A stretch of DNA of 64,000 nt, taken from assembly GCA_965197455.1 (NCBI GenBank), contig OZ240208.1:2294001-2358000 (forward strand). The letters are read 5' to 3'. Positions 49,378-56,600 of the stretch are shown in pieces. Source of the DNA: JAGWBD01 sp965197455 (lineage in GTDB: Bacteria; Chloroflexota; Anaerolineae; Aggregatilineales; Phototrophicaceae). The notes beneath the pieces were generated by a model. That model was not told the DNA's origin. It made no database searches and worked only from the letters and a program-made list of their open reading frames with translations. The translations under genes and the position numbers were made by a program. How positions within the stretch are numbered: the first letter of the stretch is position 1; each line of letters starts with the position of its first letter.

Positions 49378-49692
49378 TCAGTCATCCTTGTCCTGCTGCG
49401 GCAGGGCGCTGCGCCAGGGAAAGAGTTCGGCGCGGAAGAGGCGGGCCTTTACGCCGGGGTCGTTGTGCATGATTGCCAGCGCAGCGGCTTCGTCTTCTGC
49501 GCGAAACATGACGAGGCCGAAACTGTGATAGTCCGCCAGCAGCGTACGCCCGGCCAGCTGCACGACGCCCGCATCGCTCAGTTGTTTCAGGTAAGAAAAG
49601 TGCTGCGCCAGGATGGCTTCTTCCTCTGCGCTGCCACCGGCGACCAGCAACTCAAGGCGCACTGGCTGGATGCGGTAAATCCACTGTTTCAT
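49378..49692 (-). CDS. YCII-related domain protein
   Basis: 104 residues. Ferredoxin-like alpha/beta fold of the YCII family: QHFSYLKQLSDAGVVQLAGRT (conserved His), FGLVMFRAEDEAAALAIMHND (Asp-Pro of the putative active site) and an FRAELFPWR end. Start at 49692 chosen because it gives the family length; a longer reading to 49737 would add a Cys-rich stretch with no support. Small enzyme-like protein of unknown role, about 150 bases from the SDR gene. Confidence 0.82.
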   Translation of the reverse strand: MKQWIYRIQPVRLELLVAGGSAEEEAILAQHFSYLKQLSDAGVVQLAGRTLLADYHSFGLVMFRAEDEAAALAIMHNDPGVKARLFRAELFPWRSALPQQDKDD

Positions 49693-49771
49693 GCGGAAAA
49701 CGTCGCTACCGGAATCCGCGCAGCCACAAGCGGACATGACCGCAAGCGACTGCGCGGAAACGATGAAATGA

Positions 49772-50881
49772 TCAACAGTCGCCCTTCTCCAGCACGTATT
49801 CCCGGTTGTTGCTGTTGTTGCCCTCGTTGCTCTCCGCCACCGTGTTGGTTGTATCGACGGTGACGATCACCCGATGCCCTTCGCGGAAGTAGGTATTCAC
49901 CGTCAGAGGCATGAAGGCCCAGAAGCGTTCTCCGGGCGCGAGGGGCGGGAAACCGCCGACGGTGGATTGGGTCGGCGTGCCGGAAACAATGTGCCAGTCC
50001 TGCACGCCGATGTTGCCACTGGCCGTTGATGCTGCCTGGCCGAGATTGGCTATCCTCGCCCTGACCTCGAATGACTCATCGCATTCCGGTGCTTCATCAA
50101 AGTGGATTTCTTCCACGACGAGATCTGGCCGGATGGCCGGGACGGGCACAGGCGTGGCTGTGGGCCGGACCGGCACGGGCGGCGGCTTGATGCGGGGCAG
50201 GTTGTCGGTCGCGCCGGATACGATCACCACAACGTGCGAGATCCAGCCGCGGCGACCGTTGGGCAGGGCAATCTGGTACCAGGCGGTGCCTCTGCTGCTG
50301 ACGCCGAGGATGGGCGCGGTCTCGCCGGCCAGCAAGGCATCGATGGGTCTGAAGCTGGTGCTGTCGCCCGCGCGCACGTTGGCGTTGACACGGGCCGTCA
50401 CGCGCGGCGTTTCATCGGGGACGGGTGTTACGTCTTCCGCAGCCATCTCCTCCGTTACCGCCGGTTCTACTGCGGCCATCACGTCATTTTCGACGCGCAG
50501 CGGCCCCAGCGTCGAGTGCATGGCGGCTGCGCCAGCCATAAGGACATTCAGGCGCAGCTCGTAGAGTCCGTCGGCCACCTTGCCGGTATTCCAGGTGCCC
50601 AGCACATCGTCCACAACCGGAATCGACGTGGGCAGGGTTATGGGCAGCCAGGCGCGCGTTGCGGGCACTGTGAGGTCTTCATCCAGCACGCGATATTCGA
50701 TGAAGTAGCCGGCCATGCCAGCAAGGTTGGCCGTGCCCAGCAGAGAGACCTTGCCCTGCAGGACATAAACCGGCGGCGGCCAGCTGAATTCAGCTGTCTG
50801 TTCAGCCATCTCCTGCGCCAGCAATGGCAGGGACAGCAGAAAGAACGCAATTCCGAACAGGGTGAGCAGCTTGATGCGCAT
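49772..50881 (-). CDS. Secreted SH3/CARDB protein 1
   Basis: 369 residues. Signal peptide MRIKLLTLFGIAFFLLSLPL, cleaved after LLAQ; a conserved beta-rich domain (FSWPPPVYVLQGKVSLLG to GPLRVEND), an SH3b domain at about 150-220 (ARVNANVRAGDSTSFRPIDA to GWISHVVVIV), a Pro-rich linker and a C-terminal CARDB adhesion domain (LVVEEIHFDEAPECDESFEV to NEGNNSNNREYVLEKGDC). Likely cell-surface or secreted. The first two-thirds is nearly identical to the paralogue at 51241; the CARDB end is not. Unit duplicated with the promoter region and the start of a DUF488 gene. Confidence 0.88.
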   Translation of the reverse strand: MRIKLLTLFGIAFFLLSLPLLAQEMAEQTAEFSWPPPVYVLQGKVSLLGTANLAGMAGYFIEYRVLDEDLTVPATRAWLPITLPTSIPVVDDVLGTWNTGKVADGLYELRLNVLMAGAAAMHSTLGPLRVENDVMAAVEPAVTEEMAAEDVTPVPDETPRVTARVNANVRAGDSTSFRPIDALLAGETAPILGVSSRGTAWYQIALPNGRRGWISHVVVIVSGATDNLPRIKPPPVPVRPTATPVPVPAIRPDLVVEEIHFDEAPECDESFEVRARIANLGQAASTASGNIGVQDWHIVSGTPTQSTVGGFPPLAPGERFWAFMPLTVNTYFREGHRVIVTVDTTNTVAESNEGNNSNNREYVLEKGDC

Positions 50882-51240
50882 CACGGGCCTCCATTCATTA
50901 ATGATGAGCCACCGGTATTGTGCCGCATGCCGCCGTCCACGGCAACAGGGGTTGCGCGCTGCGCTATACCGGGCGCTGGCGACAGGAGCGAGTCATGGCG
51001 GAACAGGATCAATCTGTGCGGGCCCTGCGCATCGCAACGGCCCGCATTGATCACAAGGTGGCGGCGGAGCCATTGTTTTGTTGAAGCTGCAGCGTCCTGT
51101 ATTAGCCAGACCACGCAGGCGCGCCCGGCAGGCTGAAGCGTTGCGCCTGGCGCGGAGGTTGCAACCACGACAGACAGAACTGCTGCAGGACCTGGCCGGC
51201 CCGGCGCGCACTGCGACTGGTCATCTGGCGCAACAGCCTG
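50882..51240. other. Gene-poor interval with duplicated promoter block and gene remnant
   Basis: Holds a copy of the divergent promoter region (the GTATTGTGCCGCATGCCGCC stretch, TATACC where the other copy has TATACT) and the truncated DUF488 start at 50995. The last 150 bases show no gene or repeat that I recognise. Confidence 0.6.
50995..51084 (+). pseudogene. Truncated copy of the DUF488-type gene start
   Basis: Encodes MAEQDQSVRALRIATARIDH then diverges and stops after 29 residues. The first 21 residues and the Shine-Dalgarno (GACAGGAGCGAGTC) match the intact gene at 52487 almost exactly, so this is the broken end of a segmental duplication. Confidence 0.8.
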
Positions 51241-52374
51241 CTAACAATTGCCCGGGGCGAGTTTGTACCCAGGCCCCATCTGTGCGTTGTTGTTGGCTGT
51301 AGTTCTCTCGGGAATCGCATTGTCGAAGTTAATGTACGCGTAGATATTGTGACGACGGTTGACATGGCGTGATACTGTCAATTCCGCCTTTGCACCGACT
51401 GTCTGACCGGGTTCGATGGGCGGGAAGTGCCCTGTTTCCTCTTGCGGATAGTTATCCAGCTTACTACCGTCGCTCCTGAGGGCATGGTCAACAAAACGAA
51501 CTCTGCCTCCGGGTGAACGGGCAGTGCCGAAGTTGGCAACATCAACCTCTATGGTAAAGCCAACACCGCACTTAATGATCCCGTCGGGCGAGTTGTGGCG
51601 CATGAAACCTGCGACCAGGTCAACGTCGCCGACAGGAACGACTGTCGGCGGCGCGATGGCGACAGGCACCGGCGGCGGTTGAATGCGGGGCAGGTTGTCG
51701 GTCGCGCCCGAGACGATCACCACAACGTGCGAGATCCAGCCGCGGTGGCCGTTGGGCAGGGCAATCTGGTACCAGGCGGTGCCTCTGCTGCTGACGCCGA
51801 GGATGGGCGCGCTCTCGCCGGCCAGCAAGGCATCGATGGGTCTGAACCTGGTGCTGTCGCCCTCGCGCACGTTGGCGTTGACACGGGCCGTCACACGCGG
51901 CGTTTCATCGGAGACGGGCGTTACATCTTCCGCAGCCATCTCCTCTGTAACAGCCGGTTCCACTTCGACCATCCTGTCATTTTCGACGCGCAGCGGCCCC
52001 AGAATTGTGTGCGACGCTTCTGCGCCAGCCACAAGGACATTCAGGCGCAGTTCGTAGAGCCCGTCGGCCACCATGCTGGTATTCCAGGTACCCAGCACAT
52101 CGTCCACAACCGGGATCGACGTGGGCAGGGTCACGGGCAGCCAGGCGCGCGTTGCGGGCGCTGTGAGGTCCTCATCCAGCGGGCGATATTCGATGAAGTA
52201 GCCGGCCATGCCGGCAAGGTTGACCGTGCCAGGCAGGGAGACTTCGCCACGCAGGACGTAAACCGGCGGCGGCCAGCTGAATTCAGCTGTCGGTTCGGCC
52301 ATCTCCTGTGCCAGCAGGGGCAGGGACAGCAGGAAGAGCGCAATCATGAACATGGGGAGAAACTTGCAGCGCAT
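51241..52374 (-). CDS. Secreted SH3/CARDB protein 2
   Basis: 377 residues; signal peptide MRCKFLPMFMIALFLLSLPL; beta-rich domain and SH3b domain nearly identical to protein 1 (FSWPPPVYVL.G.VSL, ARVNANVREGDSTRFRPIDA, GWISHVVVIV). After PRIQPPPVPV the sequence departs: its C-terminal domain (FMRHNSPDGIIKCGVGFTIE to NNNAQMGPGYKLAPGNC) is CARDB-like but different from that of protein 1. So one scaffold carries two different outer domains. Divergent from the DUF488 operon; a longer reading up to 52440 is not supported. Confidence 0.88.
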   Translation of the reverse strand: MRCKFLPMFMIALFLLSLPLLAQEMAEPTAEFSWPPPVYVLRGEVSLPGTVNLAGMAGYFIEYRPLDEDLTAPATRAWLPVTLPTSIPVVDDVLGTWNTSMVADGLYELRLNVLVAGAEASHTILGPLRVENDRMVEVEPAVTEEMAAEDVTPVSDETPRVTARVNANVREGDSTRFRPIDALLAGESAPILGVSSRGTAWYQIALPNGHRGWISHVVVIVSGATDNLPRIQPPPVPVAIAPPTVVPVGDVDLVAGFMRHNSPDGIIKCGVGFTIEVDVANFGTARSPGGRVRFVDHALRSDGSKLDNYPQEETGHFPPIEPGQTVGAKAELTVSRHVNRRHNIYAYINFDNAIPERTTANNNAQMGPGYKLAPGNC

Positions 52375-52456
52375 CACAGATCTCCATCCATAGTGGCGAG
52401 CCGCAGGTATTGTGCCGCATGCCGCCGTCCACGGCAACATGTTATGTACGCTGCGC

Positions 52457-52462
52457 TATACT
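52457..52462 (+). promoter_or_regulatory. -10 box of the DUF488 operon
   Basis: TATACT, 24 bases before the ATG at 52487, with AGGAG at the usual distance. The copy at 50967 has TATACC. Confidence 0.5.
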
Positions 52463-52486
52463 GGGCGCAGGCGACAGGAGCGAGTC

Positions 52487-52960
52487 ATGGCGGAACATGA
52501 TCAATCTGTGCGGGTCCTGCGCATCGCAACGGCGCGCATTGATCACAAGCCGCAGGCGGGCGAGCGGCTGCTCGACATCACGGTCAAATCAGCCAGTGGA
52601 GTTGGCAAGTTGATGGCGCCGGAATGGCGGATGGTGCGGTATTTCAAGGAAGGGCGCATTGATTGGCCAACGTACACCGAACAGTATCAGGATTTGTTAC
52701 GTAAACGTTACGCAGAATACGCGCAAGTGTTTCATGATCTCATCCGGGACGTGATTGTCGGAGACAAACGCCTCGTCCTCACCTGTTACTGCAACACAGG
52801 GCCGGACTGCCGGCAGTGTCACCGCTTTCTGATGGCGGACATTCTGGAGAAAATCGCGCTCAGCGAAGGATATGAGGTGAGCAGTGAAGGTGAGCTATTG
52901 CAAGGAGCGACACCTGAAGTTTCACTGCAGCCGACCCTGCCGGGCTTTGGCATCGAATGA
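52487..52960 (+). CDS. DUF488-like protein A
   Basis: 157 residues. Core reads KLMAPEWRMVRYFKEGRIDW, YTEQYQDLLRKRYAEYAQ, LVLTCYCNTGPDCRQCHRFL: the P.W.(M/V)..FK.G.I.W, Y...L and C.CH(R) positions of DUF488 proteins, which often occur near nucleic-acid-processing genes. The CxC..CxxCH cluster may bind metal. The 16-residue N-terminal part is copied in the remnant at 50995. Overlaps gene B by 4 bases. Biochemical role unknown. Confidence 0.75.
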   Translation: MAEHDQSVRVLRIATARIDHKPQAGERLLDITVKSASGVGKLMAPEWRMVRYFKEGRIDWPTYTEQYQDLLRKRYAEYAQVFHDLIRDVIVGDKRLVLTCYCNTGPDCRQCHRFLMADILEKIALSEGYEVSSEGELLQGATPEVSLQPTLPGFGIE

Positions 52961-53433
52961 CAGAGCCTGTGGTTACGGTATACACCATCGGCTTCACACA
53001 AAAGAAAGCGGCCGGCTTCTTCGGGTTACTGCGTGAATATGGTATCACGAAGGTTCTGGATACGCGTCGTCGACCGGAATCGCAGCTAGGCCGGTTTGCG
53101 CACGGTGATGACCTGGCCTGGTTGCTGGCGGAACTGGTGCCTGGCTGCGCTTACGAGCATCGCCTCGACATGGCACCGGCGGCGGAACTGCTCGACCGTT
53201 ACCGCGGGCGCGGCCCCAAAGCGCGGCATTTAACGTGGCGCGGCTATGCGGGACTCTACAAGAAGAACCTGCGCGAAGTGAATCTGATCGCGCGCGCGAA
53301 CCGCACCGAGTGGGCTGATGGACGCTACTGTCTGCTCTGCAGCGAACACGAACCCGATCACTGTCACCGGCGTTTGCTGGTGGATTACTTGCGGGAACAC
53401 TGGCCAGGCACGAAAGTCGTGCATCTGCGCTGA
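52957..53433 (+). CDS. DUF488 family protein B
   Basis: 158 residues. Clear DUF488: VYTIGFTQKKAAGFFGLLRE, VLDTRRRPES, a central Lys/Arg/Tyr-rich segment, and CLLCSEHEPDHCHRRLLVDY near the end. Sequence-similar to A only in the CHR motif, so the two are ancient paralogues rather than a recent duplicate. ATG overlaps the stop of A. Its last 15 codons are repeated at 54218. Unknown function; the family has a Rossmann-like core with a conserved Cys-His-Arg. Confidence 0.85.
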   Translation: MTEPVVTVYTIGFTQKKAAGFFGLLREYGITKVLDTRRRPESQLGRFAHGDDLAWLLAELVPGCAYEHRLDMAPAAELLDRYRGRGPKARHLTWRGYAGLYKKNLREVNLIARANRTEWADGRYCLLCSEHEPDHCHRRLLVDYLREHWPGTKVVHLR

Positions 53434-53442
53434 GGAGCAGGC

Positions 53443-54198
53443 ATGGAGCACGAAATCCTCATAACTGACCTGACTGCGATGCATGGTGACCGGGTCTGCA
53501 TCGCAGGAGTTGACAGTGCCGGGCAAACCCTGCGCCCCATCCTGCGGTATGGCGTCCGCCGTCATCATCTGCTGCACGACGGTAAGGCGCTCATCCGGCC
53601 GCGTGCCGTCCTGGGTATGCGACTTGTGCCGAAGCGTGCCGCCTCACCGCATGTGGAAGATCATGACTGGCGCTGGCTGGAATGGACTCGCGGCATTTGC
53701 ATTCTGAATGAGACCTGCTGGCAACAGAGATTGGAAAAACTGGCTGAGGATTGCCCTCGTCCACTCTTCGGCGCATCGCTTCAATGTCACAAGGGAGCCC
53801 GGCGCCGCAAGCTTCGCCAGCACAGCGCTTCCTTTTCCCTGGCCACACTGAATGATATCAAGGTCTGTAGTGTGGTTTACGCCCCTCACCGCAGCAGTCC
53901 TTACCGTCTTTCTTTTCGTGACAGCCATGAAGAAACCTACGACGACATCCCCATTACCGACCTTGCCCTGCTCGTCTGGGCTTGTGCGCGTGTTCGCCAG
54001 GGCCAAAGTCCAGTGGCCGTCTCCGCCTGCTTTGCCAGACGACTTGAGTCAGCACAGCAGATCATCCTGCGCGTCGGTCTCAGCCGCAATTACTTTGGTT
54101 GGTGCTGGTTCCAGGTCAACGGGGTCTACACTTTTCCTGACTGGCTGGAAGGAAACTGCTTCGCTGATTTCGCCGATGCACAAAAGAGGCTGCTGTGA
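53443..54198 (+). CDS. Unrecognised beta-rich protein, paralogue 1
   Basis: 251 residues, starting EILITDLTAMHGDRVCIAG, then LIRPRAVLGMRL, LAEDCPRPLFG, SFSLATLNDIKV and VNGVYTFPDWLEGNCFADF. I do not recognise the family; alternating hydrophobic patterns suggest a mainly beta protein, perhaps OB-like. Nine bases after DUF488-B and GGAGCAGGC upstream of the ATG. The neighbour at 54272 is a diverged copy. Confidence 0.7.
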   Translation: MEHEILITDLTAMHGDRVCIAGVDSAGQTLRPILRYGVRRHHLLHDGKALIRPRAVLGMRLVPKRAASPHVEDHDWRWLEWTRGICILNETCWQQRLEKLAEDCPRPLFGASLQCHKGARRRKLRQHSASFSLATLNDIKVCSVVYAPHRSSPYRLSFRDSHEETYDDIPITDLALLVWACARVRQGQSPVAVSACFARRLESAQQIILRVGLSRNYFGWCWFQVNGVYTFPDWLEGNCFADFADAQKRLL

Positions 54199-54214
54199 AC
54201 CATGTGTTCAATGT

Positions 54215-54262
54215 AACTTCAGGGAACATTGGCCAGACACCAGGGTAAGACATCTGCGCTGA
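54215..54262 (+). pseudogene. Remnant of the DUF488-B 3' end
   Basis: Encodes NFREHWPDTRVRHLR then TGA; intact DUF488-B ends YLREHWPGTKVVHLR. The following CTGAGGAGCAGGCATGGAG is identical to the junction at 53432. Marks the left end of a tandem duplication that copied paralogue 1 into paralogue 2. Confidence 0.85.
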
Positions 54263-54271
54263 GGAGCAGGC

Positions 54272-55036
54272 ATGGAGCGCGAAATCCTCATAACTGACCT
54301 GACTGCGATGCATGAGGACCGGGTATGCATCGCTGGCATCGACCGCGACTGGAATACCATCCGTCCGGTCTTCGCGAAATCCAGCCCGACGCGCAGCCAT
54401 CTACAACGCGACAATCAGGTCCTCATACGCCCGCGCGCCGTGGTGGCCATGCAGCTGGAGCCGCTGGCAGATCCGAAAGCGCCGCATGTCGAAGACTATC
54501 TCTGGACACAGCCGCGCCGCGCCCGTTTCGTACAGTTGCTGGAGGAGTCGCGCTGGCAGCGGGCGCTGGAAAATCTTGCCGAGGACTGCCCACGCCCGCT
54601 TTTCGGAGGTGGATTAAAGCGCCTGGGCAAGCACCGCAACCGTGTCACATGGCCAAAGGATGCGACGTACTCGCTGGCGACAGTGCCATGCAGGGGGGAA
54701 ATTACCTTCCGCTTCAGCCTGAAAGCAGGAAACCAGACTGGATTCCGTTACGCGCTCTGGTTCAGCGACAGCCAGGGTGAAGTCTATGAAAACATTCCGG
54801 TTACGGAACTCGCGCTGCGCGCCTGGGCAAACGCGAGGTTCAACATGGCCGCCGACCCACAGGCAGTCTCCGACGAGCTGACAGCGACTCTTAACGCGGC
54901 AGACAGCGTCTATCTGCGCGTAGGTCTGGGACGCGAATACCAGGGCAAGCTCTGGCTGCAGGTCAACGGCATCTACAGCTTTCCGGACTGGCTGGGAGGC
55001 CGTTGCTTCGCGGACTTTGACGCTACGCCAGGCTGA
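54272..55036 (+). CDS. Unrecognised beta-rich protein, paralogue 2
   Basis: 254 residues. Same family as the gene at 53443 (EILITDLTAMHEDRVCIAGI, LIRPRAVVAMQLE, LAEDCPRPLFG, VNGIYSFPDWLGGRCFADF), but only moderately similar in between, so the duplication is old or relaxed. Starts at the same GGAGCAGGC ribosome-binding site. Last gene of the operon; the sulfatase-fold gene starts 13 bases after its stop. Confidence 0.7.
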   Translation: MEREILITDLTAMHEDRVCIAGIDRDWNTIRPVFAKSSPTRSHLQRDNQVLIRPRAVVAMQLEPLADPKAPHVEDYLWTQPRRARFVQLLEESRWQRALENLAEDCPRPLFGGGLKRLGKHRNRVTWPKDATYSLATVPCRGEITFRFSLKAGNQTGFRYALWFSDSQGEVYENIPVTELALRAWANARFNMAADPQAVSDELTATLNAADSVYLRVGLGREYQGKLWLQVNGIYSFPDWLGGRCFADFDATPG

Positions 55037-55049
55037 GCCGCTGTCGCCG

Positions 55050-56561
55050 ATGACCGCCCCGCACATTCTGCTCGTCGTCCTCGACACCCTGCGCCGCGAC
55101 CATCTCTCAACCTACGGCTACGAACGCCCCACCTCGCCGGCGCTCGACGCCTTCGCCGCGCGCGCGACCGTCTTCGAGCAGGCCATTTCGCCGGCGCAGT
55201 GGACGCTGCCGGCGCATGCCTCGCTCTTTACGGGCCGCTACCCGGCTGCCCATCAGCTGACCCAGGTGGACAGCCGGCTGGGGCTGCAACACCCGACGCT
55301 GGCGGAGATTCTGCAGACGGCCGGCTGGCGCACCACGGCCTTCTGCAACAATCCCCTGCTGACCGCGCTGGATTGCGGCCTGCAACGGGGCTTCACAAAC
55401 TTCTACAGTTACGCCGGCGCGGTGCGGCGGCGGCCGGCCCTGCGCCTGCATGCGCCGGGACGGGCCTGGCATCGCGTCATGCAACCCCTGCAGCAGCGTT
55501 GCGCGCGCTCGGGGGCGCTGTTGCGGGCGGCCACGCGGCCACGGCTGGCGCCGCTGTGGACGCGGTTGCTGCGCTTCAAGGGCGACCCGGCAGCCTCGCT
55601 CGACGACCTCTGTGACTGGCTGCGGCAGCAGCGCGCTGGCAACGCTGGCGAACGCCAGTTTCTCTTCCTCAACCTGATGGGCGCGCATTTGCCGTGGCAG
55701 CCGGCGCGCGCGAGCCTGCAGCGCATCGCGCCCGACAACGGGCCGCAGGCGCGCAACTTCGTGCGGCGCTTCAACGCGCGCGCGGCGCGCTGGACGCTGC
55801 CGCCGGAGCCGCCGCTGGGCGCTGCTGAACGCCAGGCGTTGCTGGACGCCTATGACGCGGAAATCCTGCAGCAGGACGCGCAGCTTGCGCGCCTGTTCCA
55901 CGCGCTGCAGGAGACGAAGGCGCTGGCCGACACGCTGGTCATCATCGTGGCCGACCATGGCGAGGCGCACGGCGACCACGGCTTCATGGGCCACAGCTTC
56001 GGCGTGCATCAGGAGCTGGTGCACGTGCCGCTCATCGTGCACGATCCGGAGGGGCGCCTGGGCGCGGGACAGCGCATCGCCGCCCCCGTCTCCACGCGCC
56101 GTATCTTCCACAGCGCGCTGGCCGCCGCGGGTCTGCCGGCGCCGCTGGACGAGGCCGAGCCCGATGCCGACGTGGCGCGTCTGTCGCTCCTGCAGTCCGG
56201 GGATGCCATCAGCGCCGGGGAGCGGGTCTTCAGCGAGGCCTGGCCGCCGGAGACGCTGCTGGCCTTGCTGCGCCGGAGCGACCCGCAACTGCTGCGTCGG
56301 CGACGGCTGGCGGAGCTGCGGCGCGCCATGCACAGCGGCCGCCACAAGCTGTTGCTGCGCGGCGACGCGGTGGAGGGACTGTACGACACCCTGGCCGACC
56401 CGCGCGAGCAGCGCGACCTGGCGCTGCAGCAGCCGCAGCTGGCCGCGCGCCTGCAGCAGGAGATGCTGGCCGCGATGCCCGCGGCGCACACACGCACGGC
56501 CAACGGCGACATCGACGCCACTGTGGCCGGCACCCTGCGCGCCCTCGGCTACATCGAGTGA
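55050..56561 (+). CDS. Sulfatase-fold enzyme with Thr in the nucleophile position
   Basis: 503 residues. Alkaline-phosphatase superfamily: PHILLVVLDTLRRDHLSTYG (first metal-binding Asp), WTLPAHASLFTGRYP, and VADHGEAHGDHGFMGHS (Asp-His ligands). In sulfatases the C/S-x-P-x-R motif bears the formylglycine; here the aligned residues are T-L-P-A-H, so no formylglycine can form and a Thr would act as nucleophile, as in phosphoglycerol or phosphoethanolamine transferases. No membrane domain or signal peptide is evident. Substrate may be a phospho- or sulfo-ester; a sulfatase label would be misleading. Confidence 0.82.
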   Translation: MTAPHILLVVLDTLRRDHLSTYGYERPTSPALDAFAARATVFEQAISPAQWTLPAHASLFTGRYPAAHQLTQVDSRLGLQHPTLAEILQTAGWRTTAFCNNPLLTALDCGLQRGFTNFYSYAGAVRRRPALRLHAPGRAWHRVMQPLQQRCARSGALLRAATRPRLAPLWTRLLRFKGDPAASLDDLCDWLRQQRAGNAGERQFLFLNLMGAHLPWQPARASLQRIAPDNGPQARNFVRRFNARAARWTLPPEPPLGAAERQALLDAYDAEILQQDAQLARLFHALQETKALADTLVIIVADHGEAHGDHGFMGHSFGVHQELVHVPLIVHDPEGRLGAGQRIAAPVSTRRIFHSALAAAGLPAPLDEAEPDADVARLSLLQSGDAISAGERVFSEAWPPETLLALLRRSDPQLLRRRRLAELRRAMHSGRHKLLLRGDAVEGLYDTLADPREQRDLALQQPQLAARLQQEMLAAMPAAHTRTANGDIDATVAGTLRALGYIE

Positions 56562-56600
56562 GCGGGTATAGTCACGTAGGGCGCACAAGCGGGAGCGAAG

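Noticed and set aside
53852..54262. Separate 136-codon gene ending in the DUF488-like tail
   Set aside because: Only the last 15 codons match DUF488-B; the rest is paralogue 1 read in another frame.
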